From Paragyromitra xinjiangensis (lineage: Eukaryota; Ascomycota; Pezizomycetes; Pezizales; Discinaceae): a stretch of 64,000 bases of DNA. Position 1 is the first letter of the stretch. Every line of letters starts with the position of its first letter. Below the pieces are notes generated by a model. The model was given only the letters and a program-made list of their open reading frames with translations. It was not told where the DNA came from and ran no database searches. The translations under genes were made by a program, and so were the position numbers. Of the stretch, positions 43,621 to 56,031 are shown one piece after another. The stretch covers positions 1,860,001 through 1,924,000 of the forward strand of contig JBCAMK010000009.1 in the NCBI GenBank assembly GCA_038503065.1. The letters run 5' to 3'.

Positions 43621-46600
43621 TTAAGCTCTGAAGGACTCTGGCGGTCCTAGATATGATGGTTTAAGACCACCAAGATCTACAACCACTTTCTGGAACACAA
43701 CAGCCGGCTCAACAGCCCAAATCTTCAGAGTATGTTTTCCAGGCTGAGTGATAGTATGACTAGTGACCGAGCTCCATACCGAGTCAGCCACAGCTCTATC
43801 CCAACCAGCTGGCATGTCTAGCGGCTTCGCATCTGGTATAAACTTCACAACTTGCGGTGTCGCGTCATCGAGGGAAATGGCGTATTTCAACGGACGGTAA
43901 GGGTCTTGGTTCAACGCTGCGCCGAGGAAGAGGGTGATATTGGCTTTATAAGCAGGAACGGTATAGAGATAGAGATCGTATTCTAAACGTGGAGAGTCGG
44001 GTGGGTTTTGCGTAGGAGCCAAAACTGGGAAGAGGGAAACGGCAGATAGTGTGCGTCCGAGTTGAGGGATAATTTCGTATTTTGCCTCGGAGGTAGAGGT
44101 GTTGCGGGATGTGTGCTCGGCCTCGATAGATACGTATTTGTTCGACTCAACGAATCCATTTTTGAAAGTTGGCGGGATGGATGTCTTGTTGATCGGGAGG
44201 TTCACAGAGGGGGGACCAAAATTGCCATATGAAGCTGATGAGAAGATATCTATGAAGGCGATGTTATAGCCTTCTGGTGCCGTGGCCCAGTCGACAGAGA
44301 CCTCAACCCGGACATCGGTCGAATCCTTGGATTGGGAATTGATGAAGCCAGAAGAGGGATTGACCTTAACCCAAGGGTTGTGAGGCTTGATGGTGAAGTT
44401 GAAGGAATCGGTACCCTTGCTGAAAACCTCAATCCAGCGAGTTTGAGAAGTGCTGAATGGGTCGAGTACTGGGAGAACAAGAGTGTTGTTTCCGTACGCG
44501 ACGGTATTGTAACGATCGTCACCCGGTACTGAACCGTTGCTCGATTCGATCGAAACGCCCAAAGAACCTGCAAGGGAGTTTTCTTCTAGCTGTGTCCATG
44601 CTAGAGGCGGAAGAGTATTTCTCATGGGTTGTTGCCTGATATGGTGTATGTCTGTTGTCAGCTAGTTATACAGTTAAGTCGGGTTCGGGGCTACCTACCA
44701 GTAGTTGTACCCGAGGTGAGTTTGCGAGGCAAAGTGGTTCCATTTGCCGTTAAGTAACTTGTGATACTGTTCTGTGAGTTTATGATCATCTTGGAATCTT
44801 TTCAACACGTAATTTGCTAATGTGTTGGCGCTGTTACGGCGTTGGTTCGCATAAAGATTGTTTTTGGCTGTTGAAACGTAGATATCATGGACGATATATC
44901 CGGCCTTCACAGGGTATGAAATAAGCTGGAAGAAGGTTGGTTTTGCGTCGTGGGAGAGTTTGTTGTACACAGCCTCCGCCCTAAGTGAAAGGGTTTTCCA
45001 GTCCTCGAGAACAGTCTCGGCTTCACGGTAGTTAATCACACTGTAGGTGGTGGGATCAACAAATTCAAACTTCCTTCGGCCAGCGTATTTTCCGTACGTG
45101 TCAATGATTGAACCTATTTCGGCGGCGAATTCTTCGCCAAACTCTCGCGCAGCCCAGGCGACTTCCCAGTCATAAACCTTGTCCAAAGGTCCCCAGGTAT
45201 CATAGTCATATGCAAGACTTAGGAAATAGTCAATTGGGATTTCCTGGAGGTTTAGTTAGAAGCTTTACTACTTGGAAAGGATGGAGGTGAATCGCACCAC
45301 AGACTTCAAGTCTCCAACGTTCACAACCCAGATTTGTTTGGCACTCCTTTCATACGAGAGGTGCATTTGTTCCCACACTTTTTGAAGTTGCATCGTATTG
45401 ATCCACTTGTAGTCTCTTGGGTCACCAACGACTATTTGCATATCGGGGTCAGCTCACAGCCCGGGTGTCGATACGGCCGAGGATGCTCCTTACAATCAAA
45501 GTGATAATAGACACCAGCACCACCAATCCTGTCGGTTTCATTCGCTGCGGGGAGCCTTCGAACATTGCCCCAGTTATCGTCCGACCAAAGTAGAGTGACA
45601 TCCTCCGGAACCCGCATTCCGGCTTCGTAATAGGATTGGATCTGATTGAGATTTAGAACGCATAGGAGGAATGCGGTGCGTGGGAAGTAGCGAGAAACTT
45701 ACATCTTTATACAAGCACCATACTTGTGGGACTTCGGTCAAGTTACTAGGTTGTAGCACATCTTGTAATATCTTCCTCTGATCCGCTACGACCTTTTCGA
45801 GCAACTCTGTGACAACATTCTCGCTAAGTACGTTATCACCATTACCTCTCATTCCCATAGTCCAATAGTTCTCATATAGCTTTCCCCTCTCCACACCCTC
45901 AACCCAATAGTCATAGATGTTCTTTGAGTTGGTAGTGTAATCCCAAGTGCCGTTTCCGAGGGCATTCCACTCCTTCGTGCTTCGTTGCAAGGGTTCAGTG
46001 TGGGAGGTGGACATAACAATACCATACAAATCCGCCGTTTCCTGGTTTTTCGCGTCGTCGACACCAAACATACTATCCCACATAGCTGGCCACAAAAAGT
46101 TTGCTTTCAGCCGAAGGAGAAGTTCAAACACAAGACTGTAAAAATCATGGTTGTATCCAGGCCCGTACTTTCCAGGGGGGTAGTTTTCATTAATCCAGTT
46201 TGTCAACGCAGGTTGCTCATCGTTCAAGAATATTCCCCGGTACTTGACGGAAGGTGGGCCTTGAACTCTAGTGATATTAAGGGCGTAAACACTGGAGTGG
46301 CTAATCGCGGGAGCATCGGCCCAGAAGTACCATGGCGATACACCTATCTGTTCAGAGAGGTCGTAGATACCAAAGATGGAGCCACGCTTGTCGCTTCCTG
46401 CGATAACGAGGGCGGAAGTGTATCCAGGGAGTGGGTTTTTGACGACCTGAGTTTGGAAGGACTCCCACTTCCCAGTGATACTTGAGACATCGATTTTTCC
46501 AGATTTGATCAGTCCGTCGATGAAGCTAGACTTGCCAATGGTACCGACAAGGATGGCGGTCTTGGATTTGGAAGTAATTGTGCTGTTTCCGAGACTGACG

Positions 46601-46922
46601 GTCAATGCATGGCCAGTGACACGGTCAAAGTCTTTTGCAAGGTCGTTTGCAGCTCTGATAACTCCGGGCCAATCTTGAATCAAAATCAGCATATACTCTT
46701 CCGAGGCTGGAAATCTATGGATTGGGTATAAAGACCTTTATCATCTAGAAGCAACGCAGCTGTTTGCCCTCTGGCAACTAGATCAATGCTTCCATCAACC
46801 TGTTCAAAGGAGACAATTTTCTTTTGCCCAAGAGCTGAAACAAAAATTGGGTTGAAAAAAAGAGTAAATATAGTCAAATATGACAATGCTCGAAGGAATG
46901 GATCGCGTAGCATCCTGCCCAT
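43621..46922 (-). CDS. Xylan alpha-(4-O-methyl)-glucuronidase, GH115, secreted (999 aa, 6 exons)
   Basis: Minus-strand exons: 46922-46736, 46673-45703, 45641-45494, 45431-45298, 45243-44699, 44635-43621. The GT-AG introns are 54-63 nt, and the joined frame is exactly 1000 codons with the stop. The first ATG precedes a signal peptide (MLRDPFLRALSYLTIFTLFF); a second ATG at 46913 is equally possible. The GH115 core includes DWPGVIRAANDLAKDF, KYRGIFLNDEQPALTNW, FLWPAMWDSMFG, SHTEPLQRSTKEW, EDVTLLWSDDNWGN and WVVNVGDLK. The C-terminal GH115 beta-domains end in GPPESF. It removes glucuronic acid or 4-O-methylglucuronic acid from xylan. Length equals the family norm. The donor of intron 4 has two candidates three bases apart; GTGCGA was chosen because it keeps DLKSVEIP. 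Confidence 0.92.
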
Positions 46923-48395
46923 CGATACGAAGAACGACACAACGTGGGTTCTGTTCAAGAGAGTCGGATGCCTCGTATGAACTGGAGGAGAATGTCCTTC
47001 CAAACCCACGTACTTAAGTTGAAATCAAATGAACGATCAACATGTATAAAAAAACGGGTAATTTTTTAGATTCTGATAAATCGTCGAGAGCGTTCCGTAT
47101 TCCCGGGTTTATACCAGGCTAAAGGAGAATTACCATGACAAAACCCGGATGTGGAATGAGCAATGCATTATCAGCCTGAATCGCGCCGCAGGTTCATTAC
47201 TCTAAAGTGTCGGAATTTTAATATTGCGCGCGGAATTGTGCTGCTTCGGGAGGTATCTGAAGGGCAAAAGGTGGGGAAATGTGGGAAAATCCTGGGGAAA
47301 TGGCCCGGAGGGATCTCCACGTTGCGCTTCTCGGCTGGGCACGTTAAATGCTGTCCGATATCGGCACTTTAGATTAGGCTGTACGATGGTCCCCACATTA
47401 CCGGAAATATGGATATAGTCGAGTGCCTACTTTAATTCTGACCTCATAGGAAGGTCGGGAAGCTGTGCCTGTTGTCACTGTGTCCGGACAAACCTGGTGG
47501 AGCCGATATGGCAACGTGAAGGGTTGGGCGGTATCTGTGTGCAGTGTGTATTAGGTTCCCGATATCTTGAGTTGAGGTTCTAGATAATGGCACATTTTCG
47601 TACAATAGCACATATATAGTACAATTACATCTCTATATGGTATGGTTATAGGTGTGATTATAGGTAGGTAATGGTCAATTCCGAATTAGCTACCAGGTAC
47701 GCTTCCAAATGCAAGTAGTACTCAAGTGGTCATAAGCTAAAAAGAATCAGCCTCAAAAGTTACACCAACCATCCATCGCTTCTATGTGATTACTTGTTTA
47801 CTACCGAGTAGTACGTATCTTTTGCTATCGATTCTTTCTTAACACGCATGGGTTGGTGGATCGCTTCCCAGCTTGTGGGAGGGGTTCCTTTCGGATATTA
47901 GCCAGGAGTTAACTTACACGTAAATTCTTGTTATGGTCTACGAGTGGTGTGTGTAATAAATCAAATACTGTACCAGCCTCAGTCAGGTTCTCGAATAATA
48001 CCCTTTAGGAACTTCAAAGTTTGGCGCAGGGGTCTATATTCGCCCCACGCAATCGCCTCGAGATGCGCCACTATTTCTCTGGTTCGGAACCATTAAGTTG
48101 GGTGGATATAGTTGTTTCCCCATTGAAATTTTCCGCCTACTATTTCCGGAAGTGTATTAAACAAAGAAATTGATGAAGCCGAGCATCGAGGTTTTTGTGT
48201 TTAAACAAAGAAAGGTGTTGATGATGGGCGAGGGACAAACAACGGCAGAACCTGTAAAAAGGGCTTAATTTTCTCTGTCATGTAGAATCGAAGGGTGATG
48301 GTGGACTCGATCGACTGAGCGTCATAAATTAGTACTACCAGTTACCGCCAGTGCAAATTTCTGACCATCGCGACGAAAAAACGCATATCAACAAA
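46923..48395. other. 1.5 kb divergent intergenic region
   Basis: Shared upstream region of GH115 (-) and the giant Ulp1-like gene (+). No gene is supported. Short AT-rich TATAGTACAAT-like words occur around 47600. Confidence 0.5.
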
Positions 48396-51300
48396 ATGGA
48401 CGGATTTGTTGGCCCAAGCCTAGCCAACGACAAATCCAGGGCAGCAATCAGCTGTGCCTCAAGACCGCAAGAAGTGGGCATCACTCGGCGCACCCGCCTC
48501 GGAGACGAGGATGGAAATATGGAAACTTATATCATTGATGCGGGAGGCACTTTAGCAGCATTAACAGACCCCAGGAATTTTACACCGGAAATGAGGGCTC
48601 AGCGAATACTTGCAAATCCAAGGGAATGGAGGATGGAAGATCATGTCGACGGAGTCAACATCTTTGACTATACGCGTAGGCAAACTGACTTTGCAGGAGT
48701 ATTATCTGATACTACAGGGTTGGGCAAGAACCAATGGTTAACAGAGGATATTTTTAACCCAGAAATCAAGAGATGGAGGGATAAAATTAAGGAACTAGAG
48801 GTTTATGTCGCAACGCTTGCCGAATCTGTGGCATTATCAGATTCTCGAGTTGAGCTTGCAGAAGAATTCAAAATTCCAGCTGAGATGCTAATGAAACGGT
48901 TTTGGGTCTTTGTTCAAAACAATGTTCAACAAACAGGAAACGCGTTCCCCCACGAAATTACTGTCATAGTTCGTACACACGAAGAGAGGGTTCCCGGCAA
49001 GAATACCTTTAGGGTTACTTCTCCGTACATCGAACAGAACTACCAAGACTTCTTGGGTCAGATTCGTGAGCTAATAGCAAATCCCGAAGAGGGCAAATCC
49101 ATTTGGTGGGCAAAGGCTGATCCCCAGGGGCCTGGACTTAACGACCCTAAGGTTAAAAAATATCCTCTGAATGCTGAGCTCAGCGCGGTCGATCTATTGC
49201 GTCGACTGGCTGATATTGAAGCCCTGGAGCGAGAAATCTGGGTTGGTTCCACTGGCCCTATCTTCACATACCCTCTAAGGAAAACGATAGCAGTTAAGAA
49301 GAAAGAAAGCAGTCATTGGTGGTTGACAATCATTGATTCCTCCACCGGAGGAGTATACATACATAATTCCGTCGCTGGTATTGAGCCAAAGGCGGGAAAA
49401 CTCATTGAGAATATCAACTGGTTGTTGGCAGCTCAAACTGCGGAAGAATGGAAGATGCTTGCTGACTGTCGCCCCACCGGCCTCCCTTTAATGACTCCTC
49501 TTGTTAGGTCGGGTCTCAGAACCCCTTCTCCCAGGCAAAAAAACGCAAGTGATTGTGGAATATTCGCTCTTTCAAACTTAGAGGCATTCATAAATGCTTT
49601 GAGCGCAGACAGTGCCACGGGAGCCTACGGGGCGGGTCTTTTTATGAATATCAACACCAATGAGCGCCGCAATACTCTACGATTGAGAAATAAACCTGTA
49701 AGTAGAACTAATGCCGTCTTCTATATTTTAACTTTCGTTTGTGGGGATTGGCTGACACTGCTGTAGCCATTGACTATGATGAATGCGGAGCAGAGGAGGC
49801 AAAAGATGGCTGCCATAGATGCTCGGTTTAATGAGCATCCTATGAGCTATCGCGACGAGGCGTTCTGGCACCTTGACAATGCTGGGTCCATCTTACTTTC
49901 TTTCAAAGAAGTTAACCCCTTCTTTGATCTAAAAGGAGGCCTTGAGGACGGTAACTCTATATGTAAATGTGATAAGGAGGGGAAGACGAATACGTGTGGA
50001 TTCAATGTTATACCTGTGCCACAAGGTTACAGAGTGGTCCTTCAAAGGTAAGCTGTCTTCGAGTCATCTCAAAAGATCAACAGCTAGCTAAACTTATTTG
50101 TCTATGCATAGCTCAGCCGAGTTCGTTGAAGCCAAGGAAGGCAAAAGTGGCAATTATACGGAAGGTAATATTATTCTGCCGGAAAAAGCAAAGGGTAGTC
50201 TCAGAGAGATGAGTTAGTCGATCCCCCAACTCGACCCAATCTAAGACTTCTGTTAACATGTTATCTAGTCGGAGATGACCCACCGCTGCTACAAATGCGC
50301 AAGTACGGCACAGCGCTTGGTAAATATCCTAAGGTTTTAGTCGTAAACACCGACAAGGGCGCATTTATTCGGGCTAATAGCCATAGATTTCAGGCTGGTA
50401 CCGGTGATATAACCCAGGGGATTCGGATCGAGGGTTGTTCATATATCATGACAGCCTATGGTCAGGATTGTCTTGGACCAATACCACAATTTACTTACAT
50501 ACGGGTCATGGAACGTATTTGGGTCTGGGTTTCAACAGACCCACGGCCTGAGGCTGGAGAGATACCTCCAGCTCCGGCCGGGATGGAGCCGTGGCTCGAG
50601 GAAGCGCTACCACTCATAACACCGCCGCCGCCCGAGGCACTACCGCGCGCGGGAAAACTGTTCGTGGAACTACCCCACGGGGAACTTCCGACCCAGCCCA
50701 ATACTCCAGAGGACGGGAAAGCTCGGGAGGGCAAAGCTGCTGAGAAGGCTCCAGCGCTAGGCGCAGCCCAAGACAAACCTGGACCCGAAGCAAGTGTACC
50801 ACTGCCCTCCGGGATTGTAGTACCGCAGGCTACGCTTGATGAGAGAACCGATATCCAGTACCAGAAAGTTCCATTGTTAGCGGAGCGGCTTACAAAACGG
50901 AGAAGAGAACTACGGAAATTAGATCCAAAGAATTTTAGGGCTGATAGCAGTGATGATTCAATCGATGAATACATGGCATCAAATGTTCTCAGTGGCATAA
51001 GGCCTCGTAAGAGAAGAAATGTGAGGAACAACAACAACAAGCTGCCTACTGGGGCATTGAAGCGACTTTATGTGCTTTCAGATTCTGAGCGGGATGAAGA
51101 GGGCCATGACCCTAGCGGTGGTGTTAGGGTTAGAAAACGGATAAAACTGTCAAACAGTGAGCAAAATTATAGCCTTTACGCGCATAGAGGTTTAGCTATG
51201 GGGCGGCAATCAAGAGATCTGATTAGACCTGATAATTCTCTCCTCTATGTGCCGATGGAGAATAAACAAATGCGAAACTATCAGACGTACTGCAGCAAAA

Positions 51301-54300
51301 GATTACGAAGCGCAAGGGTTCTTATAGTCTGTAAGGACAAAGAAGAAAAGGTTCTTGAAAAAAGGATATTTGAAGGTGGCTATCAAAGGATTGTGCGCTA
51401 CCTGAGCGAGGAGTTGTTTTCTGAAGAAGTAGATAAGTTGTGGTATTCCACTAGGCGTGGAGAGCATATGAAACCTTTTAGCTCCGAAGACGCCTACCTA
51501 GATTTTTGCAAGGACTTAAAAAATCTTCCTAAAGAGGAAAGAGAGGGAGCTATTATCATCACCGTCGAAGATAAGATACCAATCCATGAGGTGAATCTAG
51601 TCGTAGAAAAAAAAGCATACCCAGTCCCCCGGAAACTATGGATCGAGTCGGAGGAAGCTATCAGGGGATATTTCATCTCTTCTGGGATCTTGAAAAATGT
51701 TGTGTCGTTTTTTTATGAGTATCAAAAGGTGGGTGATGAAGAAAAGCCCCCTAAAAACATTTACAATTCATTGCTGGACCCAGGAGCCCCCCGGAAGGTT
51801 ACCATCAGGCCTCAAGAATCAATCACGGTTTACCGTTTCTTGATAGTCATCATGGGATATCTCAAATTACCTGATACGCCTGTTCAGATTCTGCCAGCGG
51901 ACCAGAGGACAATTGTCGACCTCTATGAATACTCTGATGTTGCGTCTTTCGCGCAAAGGTGTGCAAAAGGAACCAAATGGGAGAAGTGGGCCCCTGAGCA
52001 ACTTATTCCCGATTTTGTTCAATATCATATACCCAGCTCCGTGGACGAACCATTTAAATTCGATACTTTGCTACCCTTCGGACAGGGGCAGTTAAAATCC
52101 CTCAAACAGATGGTAAGTATGCCCAAAGCTGGCATCAGGATATATATGTTCAAGTTATATGAAGATACCAATACGGTTTGTTATCCCAGAGGCCATGATC
52201 CATTACAGCCCCGCAAATCACTAACATTTTTCTAGCCACCCCTAACCGATGATTTGGCGAAACAATCCGTAGAAATGAGACTTTACACAACTACGAAAGA
52301 TCTGGACACTGGAATCGAACGCGTTTTTAGTGAGATTGAGGGTAAGGGAAGGGACTTCTGTTTCACCCAGCACATTTTTCTCCCGATGACTCGCACGAAG
52401 ATTAGTTACTTCTGTGCCTGCGAGGAAAAGGGAATATTCTGGTATTATGTAGGATCTGGAACACCTAGACATATGGATCCAAGTGGAGGCTCGGGGGCTG
52501 AAATCAAGTGGCGTTCATCAACTTCACTTGATGCTATCTTCAAAGAATTGGAAGCGCACGCAGAGAACGATAATCCTAAGCTCTGGATTTGCTCAAAGGT
52601 CAGTATTTCGAGGAAGCAGTTTCCCCTATTACTTCTTCCGCCTACTGACATTACACAGCTCGAAATGGATGAAAGTGAAAAACTCGATAGCAGGCTAGCG
52701 AATGTGGGTAAAGTAACGAATATGGGTAAAATAACGGGCCCTGAAGCTGAGAAAGCCAACCTCGAAGCTCGTGAGGCTGAAAGCCAAGCCCAGAAAGCTG
52801 ATGATGAGGCTAAGGAAGCTCATATCCGGGCCCAGAAGGCAGATCTGGAGGCCAAGGAAGCTAAGATCCAGGCTCAGAAGGCAGATCTGGAGGCTGAAGA
52901 AGCTAAGATAAAGGCTCAGAAGGCAGTTCTGGAGGCCAAGGAGGCCAAGGAGGCTAGTACCAAGATTCGAGAGGCTGAACTCAGGGTTAAGGAGGCAGAA
53001 GATGCAGTTACGGCAGCTAAACTCAAAGCTGAGGAGCTGAAAGGGAAGCTCAGGCGGGAAGTTCCAGCTCCAGCTCCAGCTCCAGTGCCAGTGCCAGTGC
53101 CAGTGCCAGTGCCAGTGCCAGTGCCAGCTCCAGCTCCAGCTCCAGCTCCAGCTCCAGCTCCAGCTCCAGCTCCAGTGCCAGTGCCAGTGCCAGTGCCAGC
53201 TCCAGCTCCGGCTCCGGCTCCAGCTCTAGCACCAGCACCAGCACCAGCACCAGTGCCAGCGGCAGCACCAGCGGCAGCACCAGCACCAGCGGCAGCACCG
53301 GCAGCACTAGCACCAGCGGTAGCACCAGCGGTAGCGCCAGCGGTAGCACCAGCGGCAGCACCAGCACCGGCGGCACCAGCAGCGGCACCAGCGGCAGCAC
53401 CGGCAGCACCGGCAGCACCACCAGCGGCACCAGCGGCAGCACCAGCACCAGCGGCAGCACCGGCAGCACTAGCACCAGCGGTAGCACCAGCGGCAGCACC
53501 GGCAGCACTAGCACCAGCGGCAGCACCAGCGGCAGCACCGGCAGCACCAGCACCAGCGGTAGCGCCAGCGGTAGCACCAGCGGCAGCACCAGCACCAGCA
53601 GCACCAGTACCAGCGGTAGCACCAGCGGCAGCACCGGCAGCACCAGCACCAGCGGTAGCACCAGTGGCAGCACCGGCAGCACCAGTACCAGCGGTAGTAC
53701 CAGCAGCGGCACCAGCGGCAGCACCGGCAGCACCAGTACCAGCGGTAGTACCAGCGGCACCAGCGGCAGCACCGGCAGCACCGGCAGCACCACCAGCGGC
53801 AGCACCAGCACCAGCACCAGTGCCAGAGGCTAAACCAGAAGCCAAGCCAGACGCAGAGCCAGAGGTGATGCCAAAGGCCGAAGGGTTGCTAGATCTGGAG
53901 CCCCCAACAGATTCGTCAGAGCTTGAGCCAGAGCCAGAGCCAGAGCCAGAGCCGAAGAAGGCAAAGGAAAAGCCGGGGCCGAAGCCAAAAGCAAAAGTAG
54001 TGGAAGAGGAAGAGGAAGAGGAAGAGGAAGTGCCAGTGCCAGTGCCAGTGCCGAAGAAAGCAAAGGGAAAGCCAGGGCCAAAGCCGAAGGCAAAGCCGAA
54101 GGCAAAGCCGGGGCCAAAGCCAAAGGCAAAGGTGGTGGAAGAGGAAGAGGAAGAGGAAGATGACGAGCCAGAGCCAGAGCCGAAGCCAAAGGGAAAGCCA
54201 GGGCCGAAGCCGAAGGCAAAACCGGGGCCAAAGCCAAAAGCAAAGGTGGTGGAAGAGGAAGAGGAAGAGGAAGAGGAAGATGAAGATGATGAACCAGAGC

Positions 54301-54758
54301 CAGAGCCAGAGCCGAAGAAGGCAAAGGGAAAGCCGGGGCCAAAACCAAAGGCAAAGCCGGGACCAAAGCCAAAAGCAAAGGTGGTGGAAGAGGAAGAGGA
54401 AGAGGAAGAGGAAGAGGAAAATGAAGATGAAGATGAAGATGAAGAGCTAGAACCGGAGCCGGAGCCGAAGGCAAAGGGAAAGCCAGGGCCAAAACCAAAG
54501 GCAAAGCCCGGGCCAAAGCCAAAGCCAAAGCCAGGGCCAAAGCCAAAGCCAGGGCCAAAGCCAAAGCCAGGGCCAAAGCCAAAGGCAAAGCCAGGGCCGA
54601 AGCCAAAGGGAAAGCCGGGGCCAAAGCCAAAAGCAAAGGTGGTGGAAGAGGAAGAGGAAGATGAAGATGAAGAGCCAGAGCCAGAGCCAGAGCCGAAGCC
54701 AAAGGGAAAGCCAGGGCCAAAGCCAAAGGGAAAGCCTGGACCGAAACCGAAAGCTTAA
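48396..54758 (+). CDS. Giant Ulp1-like cysteine peptidase fused to low-complexity tail (2000 aa, 5 exons)
   Basis: Exons 48396-49697, 49767-50047, 50112-50164, 50269-52112, 52236-54758. The GT-AG introns are 64-123 nt; the last has donor GTAAGTATG and a CACTAAC branch, and the frame is continuous. Residues about 285-420 form a Ulp1/C48-type peptidase: His307 (SHWWLTIID), Asn324 where Ulp1 has Asp (YIHNSV), Gln381 and Cys387 ([13 protein letters not shown]). Residues about 430-1325 are unrecognised and include a Pro-rich linker and an apparently globular part. Residues about 1329-1430 are a coiled coil of roughly 14-residue repeats ([13 protein letters not shown]). Residues about 1436-1692 are almost only Ala, Pro and Val. 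Residues about 1720-2000 alternate KPGPKPKA units with Glu/Asp runs. The likely role is deSUMOylase-type proteolysis, perhaps chromatin-linked through the tail; this is inference. Ulp1-like genes can also travel in transposons. Confidence 0.75.
53061..53831 (+). repeat. Ala/Pro/Val-coding CCAGCn microsatellite-like tract (770 bp)
   Basis: A nearly pure array of six-base units (CCAGCT, CCAGTG, CCAGCG, CCAGCA) encodes about 257 residues of AP, VP and AA. Sub-blocks of about 60 bp recur almost unchanged, indicating expansion by slippage and unequal exchange. Because the units lack stop trinucleotides, the minus strand is also open in two frames over the same stretch. Confidence 0.9.
53926..54758 (+). 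repeat. Minisatellite coding KPGPKPKA / poly-Glu blocks
   Basis: Blocks of AAGCC(A/G)GGGCC(A/G)AAGCC (Lys-Pro-Gly-Pro-Lys-Pro) alternate with GAGGAA runs and with GAGCCAGAGCCAGAG (Glu-Pro). Five Glu runs are each preceded by a KAKVVEEE junction, so the repeating unit is about 100-190 bp. The encoded tail switches between strongly basic and strongly acidic segments. Confidence 0.9.
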
Positions 54759-55565
54759 CTACCAGCCATAACAATCGATCATAAACTAGAAGCTTTAACA
54801 TACTACGGATGCGAGGTGAAGTGTGACACGTGCTTAAAAGACCCATTAGTTTTCTCAGATGTGTCGTAGATTGGTATTGTAGCTGGATATTTGCCAGCAT
54901 AATGAACGAATACGAGAGGGGATGGGAAGGAAAGTTTAGTACAGATAAGGATGTAAGTTAGCTACTAATTTTTGGGTTGATATTGTATGGCCGAGCTGTC
55001 CCTTTCCATGTCTTATTTCCTATTTCAGTGTAGTTAGTACTGTGATTGCACGCATGCATGTATCGAAGTTTTCTTGATTCAGTGTTTTAGGGTAAAGGAA
55101 GTACCGAGTATCATTACATGGTGCTCATCAATTAATAGATGCAATATACCAAGATTACATGCTCGTCGCTCGTCGCTCGTCATACGTTATACCAAGTAAT
55201 GATACATATATGGTTTTCAAACCGCACACATATATAAATATGTAGCTCTATCATAGCAAGAACTGCTGCCGAAAAAAATCCTTAATCTCGATAACTTGCC
55301 CTGATATCTTGATCCATTTAGTTCTGAGAGCACAGTGAGGTCAGATCGAGTGATCCGGGCGTTGCCAAGAGTTTGAGATCTTTATCAATTACTACTATCG
55401 TTAAACCAATGGAGAGTAGATAGCGGTATATGGTTTTGGGTTCTAATAGCCTTCAAAGCTAGACTAGTTCCCTGATTTTTGAAATACTTGAAGACTTGAA
55501 ACTTGAAGACCCCTCGCTATCCTTGTGGCTGTTTACTATTAATCTATACGCATGACCCACTTATA
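54759..55565. other. Intergenic, no supported gene
   Basis: An AT-rich region with a short tandem of GCTCGTC (three units) at about 55158-55180. Nothing coding is recognised. Confidence 0.5.
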
Positions 55566-56031
55566 GTTCATGATCAAAAGTCTGCGTGTTCCAGCGTGGC
55601 AACCATAACCATCACCTTTTTTTGCGAAAGAATAAACTTTGTCGAAACCCCAATGATATTGTAGGGAAAAATTGGAAAAATCACAGATATCAGCCTTAAG
55701 ACTCACCGGCTGAATGCGAGCTTTTGATTGAAAAACTGGGGTCGTTTCAGTGGTCTTGATTGAGAAATCGTCACATAGTAGGTGATGACATGACCTCCCA
55801 AGGGTGCCAAGCCTCGGTTGCAGAGTAGGGCATGAGAATAACCTCCCACCCTGCAGACAAATTTTGCGCAACTAGTGCACGCCCAAGATGCTGGATTGAT
55901 GCCTAAGAGTATCTTTTGCCAATCCTATCTTTTTCGGCTTTTTCCCTGTAATATTAGTTGAGTTTTGATGATGTTTATTTCCCTGCAAGAAAAGGCGATG
56001 GTTATGGTTGCCCAGACTTTTGATCATGAAC
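55566..56031. mobile_element. Inverted-repeat element, about 466 bp
   Basis: The left arm begins GTTCATGATCAAAAGTCTG and continues to GGCAACCATAACCATCACC. The right arm carries the same two blocks in reverse complement but lacks the 13-bp insert between them (CGTGTTCCAGCGT). The interior is noncoding. No clear target-site duplication was found. It is likely a nonautonomous DNA transposon. Confidence 0.6.

Noticed and set aside
49770..50051. Separate small gene after the Ulp1-like domain
   Set aside because: Splicing at 49697/49767 and 50047/50112 makes it exon 2 of the giant gene in frame, with good splice signals.
52113..52235. Stop codon at 52235 as the end of one gene and a new gene starting at 52254
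   Set aside because: The segment has a strong GTAAGTATG donor and a CACTAAC...TCTAG acceptor. The supposed second gene has no ATG at its start and continues in frame once the intron is removed.
52916..53845. 309-codon antisense ORF as an independent gene
   Set aside because: It mirrors a CCAGCn repeat that lacks stop trinucleotides on either strand. Composition is only Gly, Ala and Thr.
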